A stretch of 64,000 nt of DNA from Apilactobacillus quenuiae (GTDB taxonomy: Bacteria; Bacillota; Bacilli; Lactobacillales; Lactobacillaceae): assembly GCF_002994005.1 (NCBI RefSeq), contig NZ_POSN01000003.1, positions 96,446 through 160,445 of the forward strand, read 5' to 3'. Position 1 is the stretch's first letter. Every line of letters starts with the position of its first letter. The translations under genes and the position numbers were made by a program. A model generated the notes under the pieces. That model ran no database searches and was not told the DNA's origin. It worked only from the letters and a program-made list of their open reading frames with translations. Shown here in pieces: positions 44,445-53,895 of the stretch.

Positions 44445-44957
44445 TTATTTCATTGCTGGTAAGTGGATAGTAGTTTTACCATCATTAACTTGTAATAAAA
44501 CTAATACCCAACGTTTAGCTAATGAAGAAATTTTGTTTAGATCTGAAAGCTTAAAATTCTTAAATTGTTTTGCAGCTTCACCAAACATCTTATTGCGTTC
44601 TTTAGCTGAAGTCATTTTATATTCAGGATTTGATTTCATTGATTTTTCAAATTCATTTCTGAATTGCTTTTTGCTCATTTTATCATTTAAAACTGCTAAT
44701 AAAAATTCTTTAGTTTCTTTTCCAGATTTAGTTTTAGCATTATATTGTTTAACTGTTGGTAATAAGTCTTTCTTAAAAAAGCTACTAAAATTATAAATTT
44801 CATCAGCAAATGCTGTAGTATTATTGTGCTTAGCAACTTTAACTACATGTGACTTCTTTGCACTCGCATTAACATTACTAATATTTGCACTCAATGCAAG
44901 TGGTAATAATAATGAAACTACAGCTAGTACTTTAAATAATTTTGACTTAACACTCAT
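44445..44957 (-). CDS. hypothetical secreted protein
   Basis: A 170-aa protein. A signal peptide of about 32 residues ends near VNASA. The mature part is helical and basic (FADEIYNFSSFFKKDLLPTV ... EFEKSMKSNPEYKMTSAKER). GAGGTGA lies before the ATG. I do not recognise the family. Confidence 0.7.
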   Translation of the reverse strand: MSVKSKLFKVLAVVSLLLPLALSANISNVNASAKKSHVVKVAKHNNTTAFADEIYNFSSFFKKDLLPTVKQYNAKTKSGKETKEFLLAVLNDKMSKKQFRNEFEKSMKSNPEYKMTSAKERNKMFGEAAKQFKNFKLSDLNKISSLAKRWVLVLLQVNDGKTTIHLPAMK

Positions 44958-45043
44958 ATATAATCACCTCATAATTGATATATTTATAGATTAACACAAA
45001 TAATCAAATTTTCGAATATATAACAATGTATTAACAAATTTTC

Positions 45044-46204
45044 TTATAATATTTTCAAAAATATTGATGCTATCACTACTGATGCAACCGACACAGTGGC
45101 AAAGCCTCCCACTAGCATTTTGGGCATGATATTACTTAGCAGATAGTGCTCTTCTTTTTTATTTTTAGTCATATTATGAGTAACTTCAGATGTCATAATA
45201 TAATCAGCTGGAAATCCGAATAAAGCTGTTAGTGCACAAGCAAACGACATTTGCCATGACATCTTAAATGGCTTCGATAGAATAAATGAAGTAATAAACA
45301 TCCCAAAGATTCCTAAAATAATTAGCACAAAGATTTCTCCAATTATGGACAACATACCTTGTGGAGTAGACAAACTAAGTTGCGAAAAAATGTATGCCAT
45401 CAAACCATACATTAACCAATTAGCAATTCCCGCTTTATTTAGAATATTATCTTCAAGAAAACAAAATTGATGTGCTAAAACACCAAAAACTAAATAAATA
45501 ACATTTACATTAATTACATTATGAATCAAAGTACTGAATAGTTGCGCAAATAATCCAACTAAGGACACTTTGGTAATTAAAAATGCTGAGGTTTTATAAT
45601 CAGTTGAAATTTTAGACTTGATTGGCTGAATTTTAGGAATTGGCTTTGCAACATAACTATCATCTTTACTAAAATTTTTCAATAGTCGCTTACATTCTGA
45701 TTTTAAAAGATAAGAAGTTAATGGATAACCAAAAATGGAATGTAAAACCAACATTGAAACTGGTAATGCTATAAATTGATCTAAACCTTGTGCTTTTAAC
45801 CCATTAGTCATAATTAGTACTGAAACTAAGCCTCCTGATAATGGTGGAACTGAGGCGACTACTGAGTGCCAATTAAATAATAAATGACCAAAAAATAAAG
45901 TTAAAGTTATCGTACCAATCACTCCAAATAGTGCAATACACACTGCTTTCCACTGGTTTAATAATTGTTTCAAACTCATCAAAGTGCCTAAATGCACTAA
46001 TATTAAAGCTAAACAAAGTCCCTCAAAATTAGTATCAAATGTAGCTGAACTGACAATATTTTTAGGTAAAAAAGTCCAAAAACCAATCACAAATAAAATT
46101 GCCGTTACAAATACTGATGGAATTAAAGAGCGGGTTATTTTGGAAACCCATTCACCAATCATTAAAAACAACATTACTATAAATATTGAAAACACATTTA
46201 CCAT
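45044..46204 (-). CDS. polytopic membrane protein, GltS-like transporter fold
   Basis: A 386-aa protein with about ten to eleven hydrophobic segments. Two inverted halves each contain a Gly/Pro-rich break (SVPPLSGGLVSVLIMTNGLKAQGLDQF and ALTALFGFPADYIMTSEVTHNM), as in GltS-type sodium/carboxylate symporters. The assignment to a transporter is from topology and these breaks; the substrate is unknown. Its 5' leader holds two terminator-like hairpins and a possible 44-codon upstream frame, so it is likely regulated by attenuation. Confidence 0.65.
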   Translation of the reverse strand: MVNVFSIFIVMLFLMIGEWVSKITRSLIPSVFVTAILFVIGFWTFLPKNIVSSATFDTNFEGLCLALILVHLGTLMSLKQLLNQWKAVCIALFGVIGTITLTLFFGHLLFNWHSVVASVPPLSGGLVSVLIMTNGLKAQGLDQFIALPVSMLVLHSIFGYPLTSYLLKSECKRLLKNFSKDDSYVAKPIPKIQPIKSKISTDYKTSAFLITKVSLVGLFAQLFSTLIHNVINVNVIYLVFGVLAHQFCFLEDNILNKAGIANWLMYGLMAYIFSQLSLSTPQGMLSIIGEIFVLIILGIFGMFITSFILSKPFKMSWQMSFACALTALFGFPADYIMTSEVTHNMTKNKKEEHYLLSNIMPKMLVGGFATVSVASVVIASIFLKIL

Positions 46205-46237
46205 AAATAACCCCCACCTTCAAACTAAAAAATATAT

Positions 46238-46280
46238 AAAAAGCCCATGCAGTTTTTAATTACACTGCATGAGCTTTTTT
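46238..46280 (-). terminator. leader hairpin 2 (proximal) before the permease
   Basis: On the - strand AGCTCATGCAGT pairs with ACTGCATGGGCT (one mismatch), followed by TTTTTATATATTTTTT. It lies 34 bp upstream of the permease start, so it acts inside the leader as an attenuator, or ends a separate short RNA. Confidence 0.75.
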
Positions 46281-46293
46281 CATGTATCTAAAT

Positions 46294-46341
46294 AAAAAAA
46301 TTCACACAGATAATTCGTTTAAAACGGAACTACTGTGTGAA
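46294..46341 (-). terminator. leader hairpin 1 (distal) before the permease
   Basis: On the - strand TTCACACAG (46341-46333) pairs with CTGTGTGAA (46309-46301), followed by seven T. The inner part (CCGTTTTAAACGAA) can also pair. It is a second terminator-like structure about 90 bp upstream of the permease start. Confidence 0.75.
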
Positions 46342-46436
46342 CAGGTTATTATAACAGCACGCATTAAAAAGTTGAGCATTAATAAATAATGCCAAAAATA
46401 AAAATTTATTATTGATTTATTAAAAATGCACACCAT
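46302..46436 (-). CDS. possible 44-codon upstream frame in the permease leader
   Basis: AGGAGTGG precedes ATG 46436 by 6 nt. The product starts MVCIFNKSIINFYFWHYLLM and is hydrophobic. Its stop codon lies inside the 3' arm of the distal terminator hairpin, so a ribosome finishing the frame would block that hairpin. A TATAAT-like sequence overlaps the start region, so the frame may instead be upstream of the transcript. Evidence is positional only. Confidence 0.35.
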   Translation of the reverse strand: MVCIFNKSIINFYFWHYLLMLNFLMRAVIITCSHSSSVLNELSV

Positions 46437-46536
46437 TATAATCCACTCCTATTTAAGTACATGTTTTATGTTATTTAAAATGATAAAACAATTAGAAAAT
46501 AATTACAATAACATTTGTAAATTTAATTTAAGAAAT

Positions 46537-46576
46537 AAAAAATAGCTACCTGAATTTTTTCAGATAGCTATTTTTA
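46537..46576 (-). terminator. terminator of clpL
   Basis: AAAAATAGCTAcCTGA and TCAGaTAGCTATTTTT form a long stem with A- and T-runs on both sides, directly behind the clpL stop. Confidence 0.88.
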
Positions 46577-46585
46577 TTGATTATA

Positions 46586-48691
46586 TTAAGCAGCAGCTTT
46601 GTCAGCACTAATTACTACCTTACCATCTTGCATATCAGCATCTAAGTGCTTAATGTCTTCATGGTCTAAGTAGAAGTCAGTAATCTTATCTCTGATTTCT
46701 TGTTCAACAACTCGACGTAATGGACGAGCACCCATTGCTTCATCGTATCCTTGATCAATTAAGTAATCCTTAACCGGTTCAGATACCTTAACATCCATAT
46801 TCTTCTTAGCCAATGTCTTGTTAACATCATTTAACATCAAGTTAATAATTTCTTTCAAATTATCTTTAGATAGATGTGAGAATTCAACAATTGCATTGAA
46901 ACGGTTTAAGAATTCAGGACGGAAGTATGGAGCCAAACGATCCATTAACTTCTTATCTTTGTTATCGTCACCAGTAACACTTTCATTACCGAATCCAGCA
47001 TTAGAAGTAGCGATTACAACAGTATTCTTAAAGTTAACAACGTTACCTTGACCATCAGTTAAACGACCATCATCTAAGACTTGTAGTAACAATGTTAATA
47101 CTTGTGGGTTAGCCTTTTCAATTTCATCTAGTAAAACAATTGAATAAGGATTACGACGTACTTTTTCAGTTAAAGTATTGTTATTGTCGTTGTATCCAAC
47201 GTAACCAGCAGATGCACCAATTAACTTAGATACAGCAGTTGGATCAGAATATTCAGACATATCTAATCTGATAATATTATCTTTATTACCAAACATGTCT
47301 AAAGCTAATTGTTTTGCCAATTCAGTTTTACCAACTCCAGTTGGTCCAACAAATAGGAAGGAACCAATTGGACGATTACCTTCATCAAAACCAGCACGGT
47401 TACGACGAATAGCACGAGAAACAGCAGCAACAGCTTCATCTTGACCAATAACCTTACCCTTTAGACGACTGCCCATATTCTTCAAGTGTTCAATATCATT
47501 ATTGCTCATCTTAGCAACTGGAACTCCAGTTAACCTTTCAACTGATTGAGCAACATCATTAATAGTTGCGGTAACCTTCTTAGCATCACTCTTGTTGTCT
47601 AATTGTTTGTTCAATTTATCAATTTCATTTTTGTGATTCAAAGCAGCTTCATAATCTTCTTTATCTGCAGCAGCTTGTTGTGCTTTCTTTTCAGTTTCAA
47701 TTTGGTCTTCTACTTGTTTCTGATCTAAAACTGGATGTTGAGCTGCCAAATGTGCTGCAGTCATATCAACTAAATCAATAGCTTTGTCAGGTAAACTACG
47801 TTGTGGAATATATTGAACTGAATAATCAACAGCAGCTTTCAATACATCATCGGGTAATACTACATTGTGATGTGTTTCGTAAAGCTTACGGACACCCTTC
47901 AAGATAGCTAATGTCGTTTCGGCTGAAGGAGCGTTGATTTTTACTTCATTAAAACGACGTGACAATGCAGCATCTTTCATAATAGTATTGCGATATTCAT
48001 CTTGAGTAGTAGCACCGATAACGGTAAAGTCTCCACGAGATAATGCTGGTTTAATAATATCAGCTAATCCCTTAGAACCACTTTCATCACCGGAATTACC
48101 AGCACCTAAAATTTGATGAATTTCATCAAAGAATAGGATTACATTTTTCTTTGCTTTTACTTCTTTAATTAAGTTTTGAATATTTTCTTCAAAACTACCA
48201 CGGTATTGAGTCCCAGCTTCAAGCCCAGAAATATCAATACTGATAATTTCCTTGTTCTTGATTGCTGCTGGAACATCACCCTTAGCAATTGCTTGAGCTA
48301 AGCCCTCAACAACAGCAGTTTTACCAACACCAGCATCACCAACTAGTACTGGATTATTTTTAATTCTTCTTGATAATACTTCAGCAGCTTCTTGAATTTC
48401 TTTATCTCTACCAATAACAGGATCTAATTTCCCATCACGAGCTTCTTTAGTTAAGTTACGACCTAACTTATCAAGAATGCTCTTACCATTATTACCTTGC
48501 TTTTGTTGTGGATTCATCTGACCATTTTGTAATTGACCAGATTTTCTTAATTGTTCTAATTGCTCTGGGGTGACCTCCTGACCGTTAACCATGTAGCGAC
48601 GTTGTGGGTTTGAACTCCCAGTATCACCTAAGAATTGATTGAAAATTTTATCAAAATCATCATTGAATGGATTGAATGGATCTCTAGCCAT
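46586..48691 (-). CDS. clpL: ATP-dependent chaperone ClpL
   Basis: A 701-aa Hsp100/Clp ATPase. The start [20 protein letters not shown], then [22 protein letters not shown], is typical of ClpL, which lacks the N-terminal Clp repeats and zinc finger of ClpC and ClpE. AAA-1 has Walker [11 protein letters not shown] and Walker [15 protein letters not shown]-2 has Walker [11 protein letters not shown], Walker [12 protein letters not shown] and NKTLAKKNM in the C-domain. A coiled-coil middle region covers about 320-370. ClpL refolds heat- and acid-damaged proteins. A CtsR box lies upstream. Confidence 0.95.
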   Translation of the reverse strand: MARDPFNPFNDDFDKIFNQFLGDTGSSNPQRRYMVNGQEVTPEQLEQLRKSGQLQNGQMNPQQKQGNNGKSILDKLGRNLTKEARDGKLDPVIGRDKEIQEAAEVLSRRIKNNPVLVGDAGVGKTAVVEGLAQAIAKGDVPAAIKNKEIISIDISGLEAGTQYRGSFEENIQNLIKEVKAKKNVILFFDEIHQILGAGNSGDESGSKGLADIIKPALSRGDFTVIGATTQDEYRNTIMKDAALSRRFNEVKINAPSAETTLAILKGVRKLYETHHNVVLPDDVLKAAVDYSVQYIPQRSLPDKAIDLVDMTAAHLAAQHPVLDQKQVEDQIETEKKAQQAAADKEDYEAALNHKNEIDKLNKQLDNKSDAKKVTATINDVAQSVERLTGVPVAKMSNNDIEHLKNMGSRLKGKVIGQDEAVAAVSRAIRRNRAGFDEGNRPIGSFLFVGPTGVGKTELAKQLALDMFGNKDNIIRLDMSEYSDPTAVSKLIGASAGYVGYNDNNNTLTEKVRRNPYSIVLLDEIEKANPQVLTLLLQVLDDGRLTDGQGNVVNFKNTVVIATSNAGFGNESVTGDDNKDKKLMDRLAPYFRPEFLNRFNAIVEFSHLSKDNLKEIINLMLNDVNKTLAKKNMDVKVSEPVKDYLIDQGYDEAMGARPLRRVVEQEIRDKITDFYLDHEDIKHLDADMQDGKVVISADKAAA

Positions 48692-48814
48692 AGTACATCC
48701 CTCGCTTTTCTTTATTATTTAGTTTTATTAATGGAGAAAGTTTCTTTATTTATTCATTCCCTTTCTTCATTACAACTATACTATAGCACCTATTTTACAT
48801 AATACAAGTAATTT

Positions 48815-48831
48815 GTTGACCTTTTTTGACC
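48815..48831 (-). promoter_or_regulatory. CtsR operator of clpL
   Basis: On the - strand GGTCAAA-AAA-GGTCAAC matches the CtsR heptad direct repeat (RGTCAAA-N3-RGTCAAA) with one deviation. It lies about 125 bp upstream of the clpL start and overlaps the likely -35 region (the -10 would be TATTAT at about 48800-48805). It predicts heat-inducible expression. The remaining 200 bp to glnPH hold no gene. Confidence 0.85.
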
Positions 48832-49040
48832 TTTAAATTAAAAGAGTTCCTCTATCCCTTTAATAGCAATGATTATCAAGGGCAAATTTTTTCAAAAAAG
48901 TTTGAATATGTAAACAATAATAACATTAGATCTTAAAAAACAGTTTTTATAATAGATAAAATATACTTTTAAATCATTTTCTGTTATCATATTTAATATA
49001 CAATGTTATAAAACATTACATATTAAAGGAGATTATGCAA

Positions 49041-50486
49041 ATGAAAAGACATACACTAGCGGTTCGTTGCATCTTAGCAATAACCTGTGGCCTTATCATT
49101 GCGTTAAGTTTATTTGCAGTGCCTGCTAAATCACAGGCTGCTGAAAAAACTTATGAAATTGGTACGGATGTTACTTTTCCACCATTTGAATACGCAAATG
49201 ATAATAATAAATATGTAGGAATTGATATGGATTTGATTAGATCCATTGCCAAAGACCAGCATTTTAATGTTGATATTAAACCATTAGGTTTTAATGCTGC
49301 AATTCAAGCCGTGCAGGCGGGCCAAGCTGATGGAGTGTTAGCTGGAATGTCAGTTACTCCTGAGCGTAAAGGTACCTTCGACTTTTCAAATCCATACTAT
49401 AATTCTGGAGTTGTAATGGGGGTTGCTCAAAATAATAACAGTACTAAGGGTCTTAATGACTTAAAAGGTAAAACCGTTGCCGTTAAAACTGGTACTACTG
49501 GTGCTCAATATGCACAATCAATTCAAAAGAAATATGGATTTAAGATTTCTACTTTTGATGATTCTAATAATGTTTATGAAGATGTTATGACTGGAAACTC
49601 AGTCGCATGTTTTGATGATCAACCGGTCCTTAAATATGGTATTAATCAAGGAACTCAATTGAAAATTGTTACTAAACCAGCTGCTGGTACCCCAGTTGGT
49701 TTTGGAGTTAAGAAGGGGCAAAATAAAGAATTATTAAATAAGTTCAATGCCGGTTTAGCTAATTTAAAGAAAAATGGTCAATACAAAAAGATTATTGATA
49801 AGTATTTAAATGCTAAAAAGAATACTAGTGATAATCATTCATTCTTTGGTATTCTAAAACAAAATCGTGTCTTCTTATGGCAAGGATTCTTACAAACATT
49901 ATGGTTAACGATTGTTTCAATTGTCTTTGCTACTATTATTGGAGTTTTCTTTGGATTACTAGGTGTGCTTCCTATGAAGTTTTTCCAAGGACTATCCACT
50001 ACTTTCATTTATGTATTTAGAGGACTTCCACTAATTGTTTTGGCATTATTTATTTACACTGGAATTCCTACATTAATTGGAACTAAGATTCCTGCATTCA
50101 CTGCTGGAGTAATTACATTAATGTTAGATGAAGGTGCTTATATTGCAGCTTTCGTTAAGGGTGGAATTCAATCTGTTGAAAAAGGTCAAATGGAAGCTGC
50201 CCGTAGTTTAGGATTACCATTTGGTAAAGCTATGCGTAAGGTTGTCTTACCTCAAGGAATTAAACTAATTGTGCCATCCTTCATTAACCAGTTCATCATT
50301 ACATTGAAGGATACTTCAATCCTTTCAGTAATTGGAATCATTGAACTTACACAAACTGGTAAAATTATCATTGCTAGAAACTTAGAAGGTTTCAAAGTAT
50401 GGGCAATGGTCGCATTGATTTACCTAATTGTAATCACCCTACTTACTTGGCTTTCTAATTGGGGTAAAAGGAGGACTAAAATTTGA
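49041..50486 (+). CDS. glnPH: glutamine/amino-acid ABC transporter, fused binding protein and permease
   Basis: About 481 aa. ATG at 49041 has AAAGGAG at 9 nt; the ATG at 49035 is only 3 nt from it. A signal peptide or anchor (about 5-33) precedes a type-3 binding domain ([32 protein letters not shown] through YKKIIDKYL, about 38-262). The permease follows with about five helices and the EAA-type loop [24 protein letters not shown]. It imports a polar amino acid, probably glutamine or glutamate, with the ATPase GlnQ downstream. Confidence 0.94.
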   Translation: MKRHTLAVRCILAITCGLIIALSLFAVPAKSQAAEKTYEIGTDVTFPPFEYANDNNKYVGIDMDLIRSIAKDQHFNVDIKPLGFNAAIQAVQAGQADGVLAGMSVTPERKGTFDFSNPYYNSGVVMGVAQNNNSTKGLNDLKGKTVAVKTGTTGAQYAQSIQKKYGFKISTFDDSNNVYEDVMTGNSVACFDDQPVLKYGINQGTQLKIVTKPAAGTPVGFGVKKGQNKELLNKFNAGLANLKKNGQYKKIIDKYLNAKKNTSDNHSFFGILKQNRVFLWQGFLQTLWLTIVSIVFATIIGVFFGLLGVLPMKFFQGLSTTFIYVFRGLPLIVLALFIYTGIPTLIGTKIPAFTAGVITLMLDEGAYIAAFVKGGIQSVEKGQMEAARSLGLPFGKAMRKVVLPQGIKLIVPSFINQFIITLKDTSILSVIGIIELTQTGKIIIARNLEGFKVWAMVALIYLIVITLLTWLSNWGKRRTKI

Positions 50487-51217
50487 GTAAAATAAAAGTA
50501 ACTGACCTATATAAACAATATGGCGATAACCATGTATTAAAGGGCGTTAACCTAGAAGTTAAAGATAACGAAGTGGTTGTAGTTATTGGTCCTTCTGGTT
50601 CTGGTAAAAGTACCCTTTTGCGTTCACTAAACAAATTAGAAGAACCTACCTCTGGATCCATTATTATTCATGGAGAAGATATTGCTAAAAAAGATGCCAA
50701 TATCGATAAAATTCGTGAACAAATTGGGATGGTGTTCCAACACTTTAACCTATTTCATAATTTGGATGTTGGTAAAAATATCATGTTAGCCCCCGTAGAA
50801 CTGGGTAAATTAAATAAGGCTGATGCGGAAAAACAAGCTAAAAAACTGCTTAAAGTTGTGGGCCTAGAAAACAAATTCAATGCTTCTGTTGATTCATTAT
50901 CTGGTGGTCAACAACAACGTATCGCAATCGCACGTGCTTTAGCTATGAATCCTGATATTATGCTATTTGACGAACCAACTTCAGCATTAGATCCCGAAAT
51001 GGTTGGTGATGTGCTTCAAGTTATGAAGAACTTAGCTAAAGAAGGAATGACCATGGTCGTGGTTACCCATGAAATGGGCTTTGCGAAAGAAGTTGCTGAC
51101 CGTGTTGTCTTTGTTGATAAAGGTAAAATCATGGAAGAAGGTACTCCTGACGATATCTTCAACCATCCAAAGAATAAACGTCTACAAGACTTCCTATCTA
51201 AGGTTTTAGCAGTTTAA
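50483..51217 (+). CDS. glnQ: amino-acid ABC transporter ATPase GlnQ
   Basis: A 244-aa ATPase. TTG start overlaps the glnPH stop by 4 nt, with AAAGGAGG upstream inside glnPH. Walker [10 protein letters not shown], signature [15 protein letters not shown], Walker [18 protein letters not shown]-loop VVVTHEMGF. Typical of polar amino-acid importers. It couples with GlnPH. Confidence 0.95.
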   Translation: MSKIKVTDLYKQYGDNHVLKGVNLEVKDNEVVVVIGPSGSGKSTLLRSLNKLEEPTSGSIIIHGEDIAKKDANIDKIREQIGMVFQHFNLFHNLDVGKNIMLAPVELGKLNKADAEKQAKKLLKVVGLENKFNASVDSLSGGQQQRIAIARALAMNPDIMLFDEPTSALDPEMVGDVLQVMKNLAKEGMTMVVVTHEMGFAKEVADRVVFVDKGKIMEEGTPDDIFNHPKNKRLQDFLSKVLAV

Positions 51218-51231
51218 TTAATTGATAAATC

Positions 51232-51270
51232 AAAAAGAGTTCGATAATTTTATTATCGAACTCTTTTTTT
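51232..51270. terminator. bidirectional terminator of glnPH-glnQ
   Basis: AAAAAGAGTTCGATAA pairs with TTATCGAACTCTTTTTTT around a 5-nt loop. Confidence 0.92.
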
Positions 51271-51284
51271 GCGTGTATATTGGA

Positions 51285-52325
51285 TTATTTAGAATTATGT
51301 TTATTCTTTAAGTATAGCTTAATAATAATTATTATTAATATTAGAATTATCAATAATGCTGCTAATAATAGCCATAACCATGTATAATCAGCATGCACAC
51401 CAGTAGCTTCTTTATTTGCATGATAAGCTTTAGCAAAACTCATATGGAAATCTTTTACATATTTCCAATGATGTTTTCCCCAATCAACCTTACCTACATA
51501 TACATAATCACCTGATTTAAAAGCTTGATTATTAGTAGGTACTAAGAACTTGAAACTACTGTTAGGAGCAATTGAAGCATTCCTATTAATGTTTGTATAC
51601 AATGGTTTTTCATGGTTATCATAACCATTTTTACTGTAAATAGCTCCTGACATCTTAACACTAGTCATTAAATTGGGCTGATTATTACGAAAGCGTCCAT
51701 AGAAACTATTGCTTCCATTAATAAGCTTTCCCCCAGCTTTTAATAATTTAAGATTAGGCTGTGCATCCACATTTTCACTGATTAAAACTGGCAAAGCATA
51801 AGAATAAGCATTATGGATAGTTAATTTTCCTTTAGTATTACCATTTTTATCTGGATCATTAGTAAAAGTTAAGCTTCCCAATATCTTACCAGGAAAAGTA
51901 ACAGCTGGCGCCTTTACATTAAAAGATGTTATTACAGATTGATTAGCTGGAATATGAAGATTCTTTTTATTATCTGTAACTAGCTTACTAAAAGGATACT
52001 TCATACTAGTATCAAATGTTTTAGCATTATTTTCACCATAATTAATATTAGCATTATCACTAGTAAGTGCCGTATTAGCACTAGCATGAATAGTAATATC
52101 ATGATCACTAGAATTCTTAACCGCTGCCTTTAATTGATACGTTTGATTAGGCTTAGACTTCAAATCATAATATGCAGATTGCTTTTTATTCTGCCCGGTA
52201 GAAAAAACAGGGCTGACAGAAAAATCAACGCCTGCTGCTTTAACATTTGAACCATTTAGGTTCACTAAAAAAATAATAGTAAATGCTAAAAATAATCCAA
52301 TCAAAGTATTTTTAATTATTTTCAT
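51285..52325 (-). CDS. DUF916/DUF3324 WxL-interacting protein (second cluster)
   Basis: A 346-aa protein with signal peptide (about 1-30), DUF916 (VDFSVSPVFSTGQNKKQSAYYDL then AAVKNSSDHDITIHASANTA), DUF3324 (YSYALPVLISENVDAQPNLKL ... YVYVGKVDWGKHHWKYVKDF) and a C-terminal membrane helix with a basic tail. It overlaps the WxL gene upstream by 1 nt (TAATG), which indicates a matched WxL-DUF916 pair. It is similar in order and length to 7333-8370. Confidence 0.88.
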   Translation of the reverse strand: MKIIKNTLIGLFLAFTIIFLVNLNGSNVKAAGVDFSVSPVFSTGQNKKQSAYYDLKSKPNQTYQLKAAVKNSSDHDITIHASANTALTSDNANINYGENNAKTFDTSMKYPFSKLVTDNKKNLHIPANQSVITSFNVKAPAVTFPGKILGSLTFTNDPDKNGNTKGKLTIHNAYSYALPVLISENVDAQPNLKLLKAGGKLINGSNSFYGRFRNNQPNLMTSVKMSGAIYSKNGYDNHEKPLYTNINRNASIAPNSSFKFLVPTNNQAFKSGDYVYVGKVDWGKHHWKYVKDFHMSFAKAYHANKEATGVHADYTWLWLLLAALLIILILIIIIIKLYLKNKHNSK

Positions 52326-52957
52326 TATTTACCTGAATTTTGAACACCATCACCAGATAAAGTCCATGTTAGTGTTGTGTTATAATTTGCTGTACTACCG
52401 ATACTTTGAGGAAGATTTGAATTATTAGGTATTGAAATAGAATTATTAGTTAGAGAAACATCATTTGCTCTATTGTTCATTCCTTGTTCTTTCGTTAAAC
52501 CATTATCAATTACTGTGACATTAGTTCCTGAACCTAAAGTTAAAGAGGAGCCATTCAAATTCATAGCAACATTATCAACAGTGCTATCATCTTTAGAATC
52601 ATTAGAACCTGACGACATCTTTAGTTTTGAACCTAGTACACTTATTTTATATCCTATTTGATTTCTACCAGTAGGGTTATTAAGAGCAATAGTCATATCA
52701 GATAAATTAGCACCACGTCCCTTAGATAAATCAATGCTACTATTATTGGGAAGTGATGGAACATTTTCAAATGACATAGGATGAGTTGTAATACTATTAT
52801 TGACAGTCGATCCTAATTTTGTTCCATTAGAGGTATCAGTAGGAGCAGTAGGATTACCAGTAGGAGCAGCATTAGCACTCAATCCAGTAGCACCCATCGT
52901 TAAACCTAATGACATCAAAGTCACTGCAGATAAACTTAATAAATTTCTAAACTTCAT
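52325..52957 (-). CDS. WxL-domain cell-surface protein (second cluster)
   Basis: A 210-aa protein with a signal peptide ending at ANA-A (about residue 30). The whole mature part is a WxL domain: it contains SFENVPSLPN near residue 65, and ends YNTTLTWTLSGDGVQNSG with a clear WTL motif. GGAGG precedes the ATG. It is the only WxL protein of this two-gene unit and forms the simplest possible WxL pair with its DUF916 partner. Confidence 0.88.
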   Translation of the reverse strand: MKFRNLLSLSAVTLMSLGLTMGATGLSANAAPTGNPTAPTDTSNGTKLGSTVNNSITTHPMSFENVPSLPNNSSIDLSKGRGANLSDMTIALNNPTGRNQIGYKISVLGSKLKMSSGSNDSKDDSTVDNVAMNLNGSSLTLGSGTNVTVIDNGLTKEQGMNNRANDVSLTNNSISIPNNSNLPQSIGSTANYNTTLTWTLSGDGVQNSGK

Positions 52958-53171
52958 AAAAAATCCTCCAATTAAAATTAAATTTTAAAAGGTAATTGAA
53001 TTTATGAATAATAAGAATACATTTCAATATCATTAATAAATTCAATTAAGATTTAACTATTACTATTATAAATCTTTTTAGTTTTATTTTATAATTACAT
53101 AATTAATGAATTATGTAACATTAGAAATATTTTTATTATAATTTAATAATATTTTCAATGATAACGGCTTT

Positions 53172-53185
53172 TGTAAGCGCTTTTT
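53172..53185. promoter_or_regulatory. possible CcpA cre site upstream of the WxL pair
   Basis: On the - strand AAAAAGCGCTTACA fits the last 12 positions of TGWAANCGNTNWCA and misses the first two. It is 215 bp upstream of the WxL start, in a 396-bp AT-rich intergenic region, so its use is uncertain. Confidence 0.35.
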
Positions 53186-53280
53186 TAATTTTGAATATAT
53201 TAAATAATTTTTTACTATAAATTTAATAATATTTTTTCTAATTTTTATATCTATAATCGTTTATTGCTGATATAATGCCC

Positions 53281-53324
53281 TGTCGTCTAATTGTCATGGA
53301 CATGTCGCGTTAGTGTCGTTTACA
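53281..53324 (+). repeat. four TGTC repeats phased at exactly 11 bp
   Basis: TGTC occurs at 53281, 53292, 53303 and 53314, each followed by 7 other bases; three of the four are TGTCG. The array is GC-richer than its surroundings and abuts the -35 of the XRE gene promoter. One-turn spacing places all copies on the same DNA face, as for cooperative regulator binding. Confidence 0.75.
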
Positions 53325-53346
53325 CAAACAGTATTAATAATATAAT
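53319..53346 (+). promoter_or_regulatory. promoter giving a probably leaderless XRE mRNA
   Basis: TTTACA (53319-53324), 16-bp spacer, TATAAT (53341-53346). The start codon lies only 7 nt after the -10, where transcription itself should begin. No ribosome site exists upstream of the ATG. Confidence 0.7.
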
Positions 53347-53353
53347 TATAAGT

Positions 53354-53833
53354 ATGAATAAAACATTAATACCTGAACTAAGAAAGCAACATGGATGGAC
53401 TCAGGAACATCTAGCTAGTAAATGTGGGTTAAGTGTTAGAACGATTCAAAGACTCGAAAAAGGAGACGATGCAAGTTTAGAATCTTTAAGATTAGTTGCT
53501 CAAGCACTAAATGTTAAAGTTGGAGATTTATTTGAATCTGTATCTGATACGCAAAAAGGTCGTGATATTATGGAAATGAATAGTGATCAAACTAATCAAA
53601 TTAAAAAGAGAAAAGAAGAATTTGATTTAATAAATAAAACAATAAAAATGACATACATTTTTTTAATGCTCATATGTGCATACCTTATATCTAGTTCAAA
53701 ATATGTAAGTATCCTAGGTATGATATGGGCATTTTCATGGATAATTGGTTTTTATATTATAAGATTAATTAAAATACATTGGTTAGAACCATATTTAGAT
53801 AAAAAATATCCATTAACTAAAAATCTTCATTAA
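53354..53833 (+). CDS. XRE-family regulator with two C-terminal membrane helices
   Basis: A 159-aa protein; ATG at 53354. The N-terminal HTH (residues 5-60) reads LRKQHGWTQEHLASKCGLSVRTIQRLEKGDDASLESL. A linker is followed by two hydrophobic helices (about 97-113 and 117-138) and a short polar tail. Such membrane-tethered XRE proteins are common in lactobacilli, with unknown signals. The longer frame from 53291 is rejected since it would cover the promoter and repeats. Autoregulation through the phased TGTC array directly upstream is a reasonable inference. Confidence 0.82.
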   Translation: MNKTLIPELRKQHGWTQEHLASKCGLSVRTIQRLEKGDDASLESLRLVAQALNVKVGDLFESVSDTQKGRDIMEMNSDQTNQIKKRKEEFDLINKTIKMTYIFLMLICAYLISSSKYVSILGMIWAFSWIIGFYIIRLIKIHWLEPYLDKKYPLTKNLH

Positions 53834-53838
53834 CATCG

Positions 53839-53875
53839 AAAAAGGAATCCATCCTTAAAAGATAGATTCCTTTTT
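53839..53875. terminator. bidirectional terminator
   Basis: AAAGGAATC(c)ATC pairs with GAT(a)GATTCCTTT, with A- and T-runs. It separates the XRE gene and the convergent aldehyde dehydrogenase gene. Confidence 0.85.
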
Positions 53876-53895
53876 AATTTAAGTATGATTAGATT

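Noticed and set aside
46205-46580. T-box or known riboswitch in the permease leader
   Set aside because: No TGGNACCGCG-type T-box sequence or known aptamer core was found; the hairpins were reported as attenuators instead.
48840-49020. CodY-like or other operator upstream of glnPH
   Set aside because: Only a half-match ATTTTCTG is visible; no full site.
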